In this document: piece by piece, positions 36,388 to 45,701 of the stretch | How positions within the stretch are numbered: position 1 is the first letter of the stretch | How the letters are laid out: each line of letters opens with the position of its first letter | Assembly (NCBI RefSeq): GCF_023015765.1 | Contig: NZ_JALKAL010000001.1 | Location: 357,478 to 421,477 of the forward strand | DNA from: Ornithinimicrobium sp. F0845 | GTDB lineage: Bacteria > Actinomycetota > Actinomycetes > Actinomycetales > Dermatophilaceae | Direction: 5' to 3' | DNA: 64,000 nt | The notes under the pieces: model-generated | The model's database searches: none | Told to the model about the DNA's origin: nothing | Seen by the model: the letters and a program-made list of their open reading frames with translations, nothing else | Position numbers and translations under genes: made by a program

Positions 36388-38253
36388 ATGGACGGGGAGC
36401 TCACCGAGGTCGCGGAGTTCCTTGCTGGGCACGCGCCGTTCCGGGAGCTGTCCCGACCGCTGCTCTCGGCCCTGATCCGCCGGAGCAGCGTGCGCTACGT
36501 CCGGCGGGGCACCCGGATCCTCTCGGTGGGCGAGTCGCACGAGGTCATGTATGTCCTGCGCTCCGGGGCGGTCGACATCACCGACCGGGAGGGTGGCCTC
36601 GTCGAGCGCAGCGACCCCGGCACCTCGTTCGGCATGTCGCCCCTGGTCGAGCGGGCCCCCTCGCGCTATGACTTCACCGCCCTCGAGGACAGCCTGCTGC
36701 TCGTCGTGCCGGAGGACGCCTTCCGGGACCTCTGCGCCCAGGACCCCACCTTCGAGTCGTTCTACACCTCGGCCCACGCGGCCCGGTTGCGGCGGGCGGT
36801 CGGGGTCCTGCACGTGGCAGAGCGTGGCAGCGCCGTGCTCCGGACGACGCTTGACGACTTGGTCCGCCGACCGCCCGTGGCCGTGTCGCCCACGACGTCC
36901 GTCCGGGCGGCTGCGCAGCTCATGGTCCGGGAGCGCGTCTCCTCGGTGCTGGTCCTCGACGGGGAACGGCTGACCGGCATCGTGACCGACCGGGACCTGC
37001 GCGGTCGGGTCGTGGCGGTCGGCCGGGACACCGAGGAACCCGTGGCCCGGATCATGACCCCGCACCCGGCAACGGCCCGCGGGGACGAGCTCGCCTTCGA
37101 GGCGCTCATGGAGATGGTCGACCGGAGCATCCACCACCTGCCGGTCCTGGACGCCACGGGGCAGGTCATCGGGCTGGTCAGCAGCACCGACCTCATGCGG
37201 CTCGAGCACAACAACCCGGTCTATCTCGTGGCCGACCTCACTGCCGCCCAGGACGTCGAGACCCTCGCGGAGCTGGCCACGCGGATCCCGGTGATCCTGG
37301 AGCAGCTCGTCGCCGAGGACGCCTCGGCCCGTGACATCGGGCGCGTGGTCACCTCCCTGGGTGACGCCCTGGAGCGCCGGCTGCTCACGATGGCCGAGGA
37401 GGAGCTCGGCCCGCCCCCGGTGCCGTACTGCTGGGTCGTGCTCGGCTCGCAGGCACGCCACGAGCAGGGCCTGGCCAGCGATCAGGACAACGCCCTGGTG
37501 CTGTCCGACGAGGCCCGGCCGGAGCACGATGCCTACTTCGCCGCGCTCGCCGCCCGGGTGTCGGGAGGGCTCGAGGCCTGCGGCTACCCGCGGTGCCCGG
37601 GAGAGGTCATGGCGACGAATCCGCGGTGGCGCGCCTCCCGGTCGACGTGGCGGGAGCACTTCGCCCGGTGGGTCGAGACCCCGGAGCCGAAGGCCGTGCT
37701 CAACGGGTCGATCTTCTTCGACATGCGACCGCTGCACGGCGACGTCCGGCTGGTCGAGGAGCTCCGCGACGAGGTCCTGTCCCGCACCCGCGGTGCCGAC
37801 CTGTTCCTCGCCTACCTGGCCCAGCACGCAGTGGCACGCCGTCCACCCATCGGCTTCTTCCGCGGGCTGGTGCTGGAGAAGGAGGGCCGGCACCGGGACA
37901 CCCTGGACCTGAAGACGGGTGGCACGGCAGCGGTCGTCGAGCTGGCCCGGGTGCACGCGCTGCTCAGCGGGCTCCCCGAGGTGAACTCCCAGGCCCGGCT
38001 CGACGCCGCGGTCCGGGCGGGCTCGTTGTCGACCGAGCTGGGCGCGGAGCTGCAGGACGCGTTGGAGTTCGTGGCCTACCTGCGCCTGCGGCACCAGGGC
38101 CGTGCGGTCCGCGCGGGCCGTGCGCCGGACAACTTCGTGGACCCGGCAGACCTGACCGACTTCGAGCTGCGGCACCTGCGGGACGCCTTCCGGATCGTGC
38201 GCGGCGCGCAGCAGGCGCTCGGACAGCGGTTGCCGCTGGGCAGTCTGTCCTGA
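36388..38253 (+). CDS. cNMP-binding, CBS-pair and DUF294 nucleotidyltransferase protein
   Basis: A 621-residue regulatory protein. Residues 10-130 form a cyclic-nucleotide-binding-like domain (RRGTRILSVGESHEVMYVLRSG), 150-275 a pair of CBS domains (TGIVTDRDLRGR and VIGLVSSTDLMR), and 340-620 DUF294 with its C-terminal helical domain. The nucleotidyltransferase signature GSQARHEQGLASDQDNAL, akin to GlnD, is intact. Known relatives are thought to respond to adenylates and modify a target; the target is unknown. It starts 13 bases after menG and is followed after five bases by a DnaQ-like exonuclease, a recurrent pair in bacteria. Confidence 0.92.
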   Translation: MDGELTEVAEFLAGHAPFRELSRPLLSALIRRSSVRYVRRGTRILSVGESHEVMYVLRSGAVDITDREGGLVERSDPGTSFGMSPLVERAPSRYDFTALEDSLLLVVPEDAFRDLCAQDPTFESFYTSAHAARLRRAVGVLHVAERGSAVLRTTLDDLVRRPPVAVSPTTSVRAAAQLMVRERVSSVLVLDGERLTGIVTDRDLRGRVVAVGRDTEEPVARIMTPHPATARGDELAFEALMEMVDRSIHHLPVLDATGQVIGLVSSTDLMRLEHNNPVYLVADLTAAQDVETLAELATRIPVILEQLVAEDASARDIGRVVTSLGDALERRLLTMAEEELGPPPVPYCWVVLGSQARHEQGLASDQDNALVLSDEARPEHDAYFAALAARVSGGLEACGYPRCPGEVMATNPRWRASRSTWREHFARWVETPEPKAVLNGSIFFDMRPLHGDVRLVEELRDEVLSRTRGADLFLAYLAQHAVARRPPIGFFRGLVLEKEGRHRDTLDLKTGGTAAVVELARVHALLSGLPEVNSQARLDAAVRAGSLSTELGAELQDALEFVAYLRLRHQGRAVRAGRAPDNFVDPADLTDFELRHLRDAFRIVRGAQQALGQRLPLGSLS

Positions 38254-38258
38254 GCGGC

Positions 38259-38882
38259 ATGACACCTCTGTCCTGGCGTCGTCGCGCACCCGACGTGCCG
38301 GTCCGCGACCTTGAGCTCGTGGCCGTCGACCTGGAGACCACCGGGCTTGACCCCTCCTCGCACGAGATCCTCAGCATCGGGGTGGTCCCGGTTCGGCGCG
38401 GGGTCATCGAGCTCGGCGGCGCGCGGCAGTATGCCGTGCGGCCATCCGGCCCGACCGGGGTCGGGTCGAGCGCGACGGTCCACGGCATCACCGACGACGA
38501 GGCGGCCGCCGCCGCACCCCTCGCCGAGATCCTGCCGCAGCTGCTGACCGACCTGGAGGGCCGGGTTCTGCTGGCGCACCACGCCACGATCGAGACCGGG
38601 TTCCTCGCCGCGGCCTGCCGCGCCACCTCCCATGAGGTCCCGGCTCTGACGGTCGTCGACACCGTCCGGCTGCAGCGCCGGGTGCTGCAGCGCGGGCGCA
38701 CCCGCGGCCACGTCGCCGACGAGGAGCTGTCGCTGGCTGCGGCCCGCCGGCACTTCGGGCTGCCCCGCTACCGCTCGCACGACGCGCTGACCGACGCCCT
38801 CGCCTGCGCCGAGCTCTATCTGGCACAGGTGGCGGTGCTCGCCGGTGACCACGACCTCACCCTCCGCGCACTCATCCGGTGA
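38259..38882 (+). CDS. DnaQ-like 3'-5' exonuclease
   Basis: A 207-residue DEDDh exonuclease: Exo I VDLETTGL, Exo II region HHATIETGFL and Exo III HDALTDALACAELYL. It lacks the DnaE-binding tail of replicative epsilon subunits. The ATG at 38259 follows the DUF294 gene by five bases, so the two proteins are almost certainly made together. The substrate (nucleotide, RNA or DNA end) is unknown. Confidence 0.9.
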   Translation: MTPLSWRRRAPDVPVRDLELVAVDLETTGLDPSSHEILSIGVVPVRRGVIELGGARQYAVRPSGPTGVGSSATVHGITDDEAAAAAPLAEILPQLLTDLEGRVLLAHHATIETGFLAAACRATSHEVPALTVVDTVRLQRRVLQRGRTRGHVADEELSLAAARRHFGLPRYRSHDALTDALACAELYLAQVAVLAGDHDLTLRALIR

Positions 38883-39051
38883 CCTATCCCGCCTCGGCCG
38901 AGTCTGTGGTGCCGCGCTCGGTGCCAGGTGGGAGCGCGACACGGCGTGCCTGCTGGCGGCGGCGGGGTGGTGCCCGTCAGTAGGGTGGCTCCACGACCGG
39001 TGCCGCGGGGGCCGTGTCGGGGGAACGCCGGACCGCACGGAGGAGCACGTC

Positions 39052-40179
39052 ATGCGCACGAAGATCATGGTGGGGATGGCCGTCACCGCACTGGTGGCGA
39101 CCGCCTGCAGCGGGGGAGCCGAGGACGGCCTGGGCACGGGGGAGGCCTACACGGTGCTCGGTGCGCTCGCCGAGCTCCCCGGTCCGCCCAGCCCGGGCCT
39201 CATGATCCAGACCGCCGACCTCACGGGCGCGACCGAGGCCGCCGGCCTGGAGCGACCGGACACGCCGGAGGGGATCGCCCTGGTGGAGTGGATCAGCCCG
39301 CTGCTCGGCCAGCCGATCGGCGAGAGCGGTGAGCCGGCGCCCGTCTTCGTGCCGGTGGCCGAGGTCTTCAACCTCCAGCAGCTGCACCAGCACCAGGAGT
39401 TCCAGGAGTCCCTGGGCTGGTCCCTGGTCGACGTGGACTCCTTCGCCGAGCTGGTCCTGCCGCCGGAGCGCTTCGCCGTCGTCGCCGGGGACTTCGACGA
39501 GTCGACCCTGGCGGCCGACCTGCCCGAGGTCGCGGAGGGCGTGGTGACCTTCGGTGAGGGCGAGGACCTCTCGACCGACCTGGAGAACGCCTCGGTCGTC
39601 AGCAGGCTCGGGCAGCCGATCCGCCTCGCGCAGCAGGATGGTCGGGTCGTGGCCGCGTCCGGCACCGCGGCGGTCGAGGACTGGCTGGCCGGGTTGGACG
39701 AGACGCTGGCCGACGACGAGTCGCTGGCCGCGGTCGCGGCGGCACTCGACGAGCAGGACGCCGTCTCGGCCGTCCTCCTGTCCGGGGGGAGCTTCCAGGG
39801 CGCGCAGACGCTGGCCGGGAGCGGTGCGCCGGAGTCGACCGTGGCGCAGCTCCAGGATGAGCTGGCGGGCCTGCCGTCCGCGGCCTTCGGGACGGTGGGG
39901 ATCGGCTGGACGGTGCAGGACGGTGAGCCGGTCATCGCGGTGGCCTACCACCTGGGCTCCGAGGACGCCGTCGAGAGGGCCGCGCCAGAGTTCGAGGCGA
40001 TGTATCAGGACGGCGTGGAGCTGACCTCTGGCCGACCGGTCAGCGCCTCGGTGGAGCTGCTGTCCGTCGAGTCGTCGGGGCAGGTTCTCGTCGTGCGGGC
40101 AGCGAGCGCAGAGCCCGCCCGGGTGAGGTGGCTGCTCAACCAGCTCTCCGCCCGGGACGTGCCGTTCGCGCACCAGTGA
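39052..40179 (+). CDS. Lipoprotein of unknown function
   Basis: A 375-residue exported lipoprotein with a short signal (MRTKIMVGMAVTALV) and lipobox ATAC-SGG. The mature part is rich in acidic residues and alanine, with no recognised domain. GGAGGA lies seven bases before the ATG, and TAGGGT (38981-38986) could serve as a -10 about 65 bases upstream. It sits between the DnaQ-like gene and the complex I region; no link in function can be inferred. Confidence 0.82.
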   Translation: MRTKIMVGMAVTALVATACSGGAEDGLGTGEAYTVLGALAELPGPPSPGLMIQTADLTGATEAAGLERPDTPEGIALVEWISPLLGQPIGESGEPAPVFVPVAEVFNLQQLHQHQEFQESLGWSLVDVDSFAELVLPPERFAVVAGDFDESTLAADLPEVAEGVVTFGEGEDLSTDLENASVVSRLGQPIRLAQQDGRVVAASGTAAVEDWLAGLDETLADDESLAAVAAALDEQDAVSAVLLSGGSFQGAQTLAGSGAPESTVAQLQDELAGLPSAAFGTVGIGWTVQDGEPVIAVAYHLGSEDAVERAAPEFEAMYQDGVELTSGRPVSASVELLSVESSGQVLVVRAASAEPARVRWLLNQLSARDVPFAHQ

Positions 40180-40237
40180 GTCCGGGCGCCGAGGTCCGGT
40201 GACGCAGGGGGAAATAGGCCAGGGACTCAGCACGAAA

Positions 40238-40256
40238 TTGGGTGAGGATGACCTAA
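40238..40256. promoter_or_regulatory. IdeR/DtxR iron-box-like site
   Basis: TTGGGTGAGGATGACCTAA matches the actinobacterial consensus TTAGGTTAGSCTAACCTAA at 15 of 19 positions, including the whole right half-site end. It lies just upstream of a -10-like TAGACT (40281-40286), covering about -49 to -31 of that promoter. It is in an A/T-richer patch (40211-40256). Iron-dependent control of the downstream small gene and perhaps complex I is inferred. Confidence 0.55.
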
Positions 40257-40257
40257 C

Positions 40258-40286
40258 GCCTCGGCCCTCGGAGGGCGTCCTAGACT
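40258..40286 (+). promoter_or_regulatory. Promoter before the 34-codon frame and nuo operon
   Basis: TAGACT (40281-40286) fits the TANNNT -10; the -35 position (40258-40263, GCCTCG) is poor. Start would be near 40293. The leader includes GTGAA/TTCAC (40310-40323). A second -10-like TAGGAT (40451-40456) lies 40 bases before nuoA. Apart from these and the small frame, the stretch 40180-40495 holds nothing I recognise. Confidence 0.4.
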
Positions 40287-40329
40287 GGCGCGGAAGTTCG
40301 TGAATCCCTTCACAAGCGAGGCAGCCCAG

Positions 40330-40434
40330 GTGTCCCAGCCCACCCCGTGTGATCCCCCCGTCGCGACCGACGCAGCGGCCGATCTCCACGACCGGCTCAT
40401 CGCGGCTCTCGCGAAGACCGCTCCTGCGGCATGA
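40330..40434 (+). CDS. Possible 34-residue small protein upstream of nuoA
   Basis: A GTG with GAGG eight bases upstream opens a 34-codon frame ending in TGA at 40432-40434. The peptide begins SQPTPCDPP and continues as an amphipathic helix (ADLHDRLIAALAKTA). All third positions but a few are G or C, as in real genes here. It lies between an iron-box promoter and nuoA, so it may be a small iron-regulated protein or a leader peptide. Confidence 0.45.
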   Translation: MSQPTPCDPPVATDAAADLHDRLIAALAKTAPAA

Positions 40435-40495
40435 TGACAACGAAGACCCCTAGGATTGGCGTGCGGACCAGCCAGCGCCGAAAGGAGCGTGGGTG

Positions 40496-40861
40496 ATGGA
40501 CTACCACCCTTACCTACCGCTGTTGTTCTTCTTCTCGCTCGGGCTGTTGTTCGCCGGCGGGTCGATGGGTGCCGGGGCCGTCATCGGACGCAAGACCTAC
40601 AACCGCGCCAAGGCCGAGGCCTACGAGTGCGGCATCCAGCCCACGCCCCACGCACCGCAGGGTGAGCGCGTGCCGATCAAGTTCTACCTGACGGCGATGC
40701 TGTTCATCATCTTCGACGTCGAGGTGCTCTTCCTCTATCCCTTCGCGGTCGCCTTCGACCAGGTCGGGCTGTTCTCCCTGCTCGCGATGCTGCTCTTCCT
40801 GGTCGTGGCCTCCGTGCCGTTCGTCTACGAGTGGAGCCGGGGTGGCCTGGAGTGGGACTGA
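40496..40861 (+). CDS. nuoA: NADH-quinone oxidoreductase subunit A
   Basis: A 121-residue membrane subunit of complex I with three hydrophobic segments. The conserved loop YECGIQP with its cysteine and the FDVEVLFLYPFA segment identify it. The ATG at 40496 is nine bases after AAGGAG; a GTG one codon earlier is possible. It opens a 14-gene operon. Its last codons are part of a near-perfect 20-base repeat found again at the nuoB start. Confidence 0.96.
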   Translation: MDYHPYLPLLFFFSLGLLFAGGSMGAGAVIGRKTYNRAKAEAYECGIQPTPHAPQGERVPIKFYLTAMLFIIFDVEVLFLYPFAVAFDQVGLFSLLAMLLFLVVASVPFVYEWSRGGLEWD

Positions 40862-40956
40862 GGACAAGCTTCTGCAGTATGCCGTGCGCCGGGTTGCGCA
40901 CGAACGATGCACGTTGTGAAGGGACGGTGTGAGACGTGGGACTTGAGGACAAGCTT
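40852..40956. repeat. Direct repeat linking the nuoA end and nuoB start
   Basis: GTGGGACTGAGGACAAGCTT (40852-40871) recurs at 40936-40956 with one inserted T. The first copy encodes the nuoA C-terminus and stop; the second contains the nuoB GTG start in another frame. The 64 bases between them have no gene and contain one GTATGCCGTG. Confidence 0.7.
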
Positions 40957-41490
40957 CCGTCTGGATTCCTGCTGACCACGGTCGAGGGCATGGTCGGGCA
41001 GATGCAGGCCCGGTCGATCTGGCCGGCCACGTTCGGTCTGGCCTGTTGCGCCATCGAGATGATGGCCGTCGGCACGCCCGACTACGACATCGCCCGGTTC
41101 GGCATGGAGCGCTTCGCCGCGACGCCGCGCCAGGCGGACCTGATGATCGTCGCCGGCCGGGTGAGTCAGAAGATGGCGCCGGTCGTCCGGCAGGTCTACG
41201 ACCAGATGCCCAACCCGAAGTGGGTCCTGTCGATGGGGGTCTGCGCCAGCTCGGGCGGCATGTTCAACAACTACGCCATCGTGCAGGGCGTGGACCACAT
41301 CGTCCCGGTCGACATCTACCTGCCCGGGTGCCCGCCGCGGCCCCAGATGCTGCTCAACGCCCTGCTGTCGCTGCACGACTCGATCCGCCAGACCAAGTTC
41401 GGCGTCGACCGCGTCGAGGCGGCCCGCAAGGCCGAGGCGGCGGCACTGGCGGCGACGCCGACGCACGAGATGAAGGGGTTGTTGGCCTGA
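40936..41490 (+). CDS. nuoB: NADH-quinone oxidoreductase subunit B
   Basis: A 184-residue peripheral-arm subunit that holds the terminal 4Fe-4S cluster N2 next to the quinone site. Ligands are the tandem cysteines in [11 protein letters not shown], one in MGVCASSGG and one in YLPGCPPRP. The GTG start is inside a duplicated 20-base segment, with AAGGGA about 13 bases upstream. The stop overlaps the nuoC start (TGATG). Confidence 0.96.
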   Translation: MGLEDKLPSGFLLTTVEGMVGQMQARSIWPATFGLACCAIEMMAVGTPDYDIARFGMERFAATPRQADLMIVAGRVSQKMAPVVRQVYDQMPNPKWVLSMGVCASSGGMFNNYAIVQGVDHIVPVDIYLPGCPPRPQMLLNALLSLHDSIRQTKFGVDRVEAARKAEAAALAATPTHEMKGLLA

Positions 41491-42235
41491 TGGCAGCGAA
41501 CGAGGACACCTCCAACATCCCGCAGAGCCCGACCGACGACCTGCCGGCGGCCCAGACCGCGGACGTGGCGCAGGCCGCGGGGGAGCCCGTGGTCGTGGCG
41601 CGTAAGCAGGGCATGTTCGGCCCGGCCGACAGCGGTGACACCTCCGGCTACGGCGGTCTGCAGCGCGAGGTCCTCTTCCCCGGGGCCGCCGCGCGGCCCT
41701 ACGGCGGCTGGTTCGACGAGGTCGCCGACGTGCTGGAGGAGGCGACGGGCTCGGCATACTCCGAGGGGGTCACGGTCGTCATCGACCGCGGCGAGATGAC
41801 GCTCCAGGTGGCGCGCGAGCACCTGCTGACCATCGCGCAGGCGCTGCGCGACGAGCCCGCCCTGCGCTTCGAGCTGTGCCTGGGCGTCAACGGCACGCAC
41901 TACCCGCAGATGACCGGTGCCGAGCTGCACGCGGTCAACAACTTCCTGTCGATCACCCACGGCGGCCGCCGGATCCGGGTCGAGACCTCCTGCCCCGAGG
42001 ACGACCCCCGCGTCCCCTCGCTCGTCGGGATCTACCCGGCCAACGACTGGCACGAGCGCGAGACCTGGGACATGTTCGGCATCATCTTCGACGGTCACCC
42101 GGCACTGACCCGGATCCTGATGCCGGACGACTGGCCGGGACACCCGCAGCGCAAGGACTATCCGCTGGGCGGCATCCCGGTGGAGTACAAGGGCGCCACG
42201 ATCCCGGCGCCGGACACGCGCAGGAGCTACAACTG

Positions 42236-42236
<1 letters not shown>
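41490..42236 (+). CDS. nuoC: NADH-quinone oxidoreductase subunit C
   Basis: A 248-residue connecting-module subunit, separate from NuoD as is usual in actinobacteria. The conserved 30-kDa-subunit sequences [18 protein letters not shown] and [21 protein letters not shown] are present. The first 60 residues are a disordered extension. ATG overlaps the nuoB stop by one base. Confidence 0.96.
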
Positions 42237-43566
<1,330 letters not shown>

Positions 43567-43570
<4 letters not shown>

Positions 43571-44391
43571 GCGCGGAGACGCACGACCCGCTGCACCGCT
43601 ACACCCCGCTGCAGGCCAGCGACGAGCCCTACACCGAGGAGCAGCTCGCCAGCCTGCGCGCCGACGCGGAGCAGATCATGGCCAAGTACCCGCAGAAGCG
43701 CTCCGCGCTCCTGCCGCTGCTGCACCTGATCCAGTCCGTCGACGGCTACGTCACCGGGCGCGGGGTCGACCTGTGCGCCGAGCTGCTGGACCTGACCCGG
43801 GCCGAGGTGTCCGGCGTGGCGACGTTCTACACGCAGTACAAGCGCCACCCCAACGGCGAGTACACCGTCGGCGTCTGCACCAACACGCTGTGCGCCATCA
43901 TGGGCGGCGACCAGATCTTCGACGAGGTCAGCGAGCACCTGGGCATCGGGCACGACGAGACGACGGCCGACGGCAAGATCACCCTCGAGCGGGTCGAGTG
44001 CAACGCGGCCTGCGACTTCGCCCCCGTGGTCATGGCCAACTGGGAGTTCTTCGACAACCAGACCCCGGAGAGCACCAAGCAGCTCGTCGACGACCTGCGG
44101 TCCGGCACCCCGGTGGCCCCGACCCGTGGCGCCTCCCGGGTCTGCACCTTCAAGCAGGTCTCCCGGATGCTGGCCGGCTTCGAGGACGGCCTGGCCGATG
44201 AGGGGGTGGGCGCGGGCCCGGCCTCCCTCGAGGGGCTCAAGCTCGCCAAGGAGCGCGGCTGGACCGCGCCCGACGCGGAAGAGACCACGGATCCCTCCAC
44301 CGAGGACACGACCAGTGACCCCGAGCCGGAGACCGGTGAGGAACACAGCTCGGCGGCGCAGCCGGGCACGGGCGAGGAGAAGGACGCGTGA
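43567..44391 (+). CDS. nuoE: NADH-quinone oxidoreductase subunit E with acidic tail
   Basis: A 274-residue subunit holding 2Fe-2S cluster N1a: cysteines in VCTNTLC and [11 protein letters not shown]. The core ends near residue 190; the remaining 80 residues are an acidic, threonine-rich tail (about 245-274) that most homologues lack or have shorter. ATGA overlap with nuoD. Confidence 0.95.
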
Positions 44392-45701
44392 GCACCCAAC
44401 TGACTCCGATCCTGACCAAGTTCTGGGACCACCCCACGAGCTGGACCCTGGAGACCTACGAGGCCAACGGCGGCTACCAGGGCCTGCGCAAGGCGCTGCA
44501 GACCGAGCAGGCCGACCTGGTCCAGATGGCCAAGGACTCCGGGCTCCGGGGCCGTGGTGGTGCCGGGTTCCCGACCGGGCTGAAGTGGAGCTTCCTGCCC
44601 CCGCCGGACGGTGGCCCCCGCTATCTCGTGGTGAACGCCGACGAGGCCGAGCCGGGCACGTGCAAGGACATTCCGCTGCTGTTGGCCGCGCCGCAGTTCC
44701 TCATCGAGGGCATGGTCATCACCTCCTTCGCGATCGGCTGCCACCACGCCTTCATCTATCTGCGCGGCGAGGTCGCACACGTGCACCGACGGGTCCAGCG
44801 GGCCATCGCCGAGGCGTATGCCGCGGGCTACCTGGGCAAGGACATCCTCGGCACCGGCTTCGACCTGGACATCACCCTGCACTCCGGCGCCGGCGCCTAC
44901 ATCTGCGGCGAGGAGACGGCGCTGCTGGACTCCCTGGAGGGCCGCCGCGGGCAGCCCCGGCTGAAGCCGCCGTTCCCGGCGGTCGCTGGTCTGTACGCCC
45001 GGCCCACCGTGGTCAACAACGTCGAGTCGATCGCCTCGATCGCACCGATCGCGGCCAACGGAGCCGACTGGTTCGCCGACATGGGCACCGAGAAGTCCCA
45101 GGGCTTCGGCATCTTCAGCCTGTCCGGGCACGTCACCAGGCCGGGGCAGTATGAGGCGCCGCTGGGCATCACTCTGCGCGAGCTTCTCGAGATGGCCGGG
45201 GGCATCCGCAACGGCCGGAAGCTGAAGTTCTGGACCCCCGGCGGGTCCTCGACCCCGCTCTTCACCGACCAGCACCTGGATGTGCCGCTGGACTTCGAGT
45301 CCGTGGCCGCCGAGGGCTCGATGCTCGGCACGCGCGCCCTGCAGATCTTCGACGAGACGGTCTCGGTCGTGCGCGCGGTCTCGCGGTGGACGGACTTCTA
45401 CGCCCACGAGTCCTGCGGCAAGTGCACGCCCTGTCGCGAGGGCACCTTCTGGCTCAAGCAGATCATGCACCGACTCGAGGCGGGCACCGGCAGCCAGGAC
45501 GACATCGACAAGCTCGTGGACATCTGTGACAACATCCTGGGTCGCGCGTTCTGCGCCCTGGGAGACGGTGCGACCAGCCCGATCACCTCGGCGGTGCAGT
45601 ACTTCCGCGAGGAGTTCGAGGCCGGCATGCACACCCCGGCGTCCGAGCTGTTCCCGCCGGGGCGCTCGACGTTGTTCGCGAAGGAGACGCAGCCAGCATG
45701 A
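44388..45701 (+). CDS. nuoF: NADH-quinone oxidoreductase subunit F
   Basis: A 437-residue subunit that binds NADH, FMN and 4Fe-4S cluster N3. It shows [16 protein letters not shown] and [12 protein letters not shown] for nucleotide binding, [14 protein letters not shown], and [11 protein letters not shown] plus FCALGDGA for the cluster. The GTG start overlaps the nuoE stop (GTGA). Confidence 0.97.
   Translation: MSTQLTPILTKFWDHPTSWTLETYEANGGYQGLRKALQTEQADLVQMAKDSGLRGRGGAGFPTGLKWSFLPPPDGGPRYLVVNADEAEPGTCKDIPLLLAAPQFLIEGMVITSFAIGCHHAFIYLRGEVAHVHRRVQRAIAEAYAAGYLGKDILGTGFDLDITLHSGAGAYICGEETALLDSLEGRRGQPRLKPPFPAVAGLYARPTVVNNVESIASIAPIAANGADWFADMGTEKSQGFGIFSLSGHVTRPGQYEAPLGITLRELLEMAGGIRNGRKLKFWTPGGSSTPLFTDQHLDVPLDFESVAAEGSMLGTRALQIFDETVSVVRAVSRWTDFYAHESCGKCTPCREGTFWLKQIMHRLEAGTGSQDDIDKLVDICDNILGRAFCALGDGATSPITSAVQYFREEFEAGMHTPASELFPPGRSTLFAKETQPA

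Noticed and set aside
40180-40495. tRNA or riboswitch in the longest gene-poor stretch
   Set aside because: No cloverleaf, T-loop or known riboswitch core could be found by reading; the iron-box site and the small frame explain part of it.
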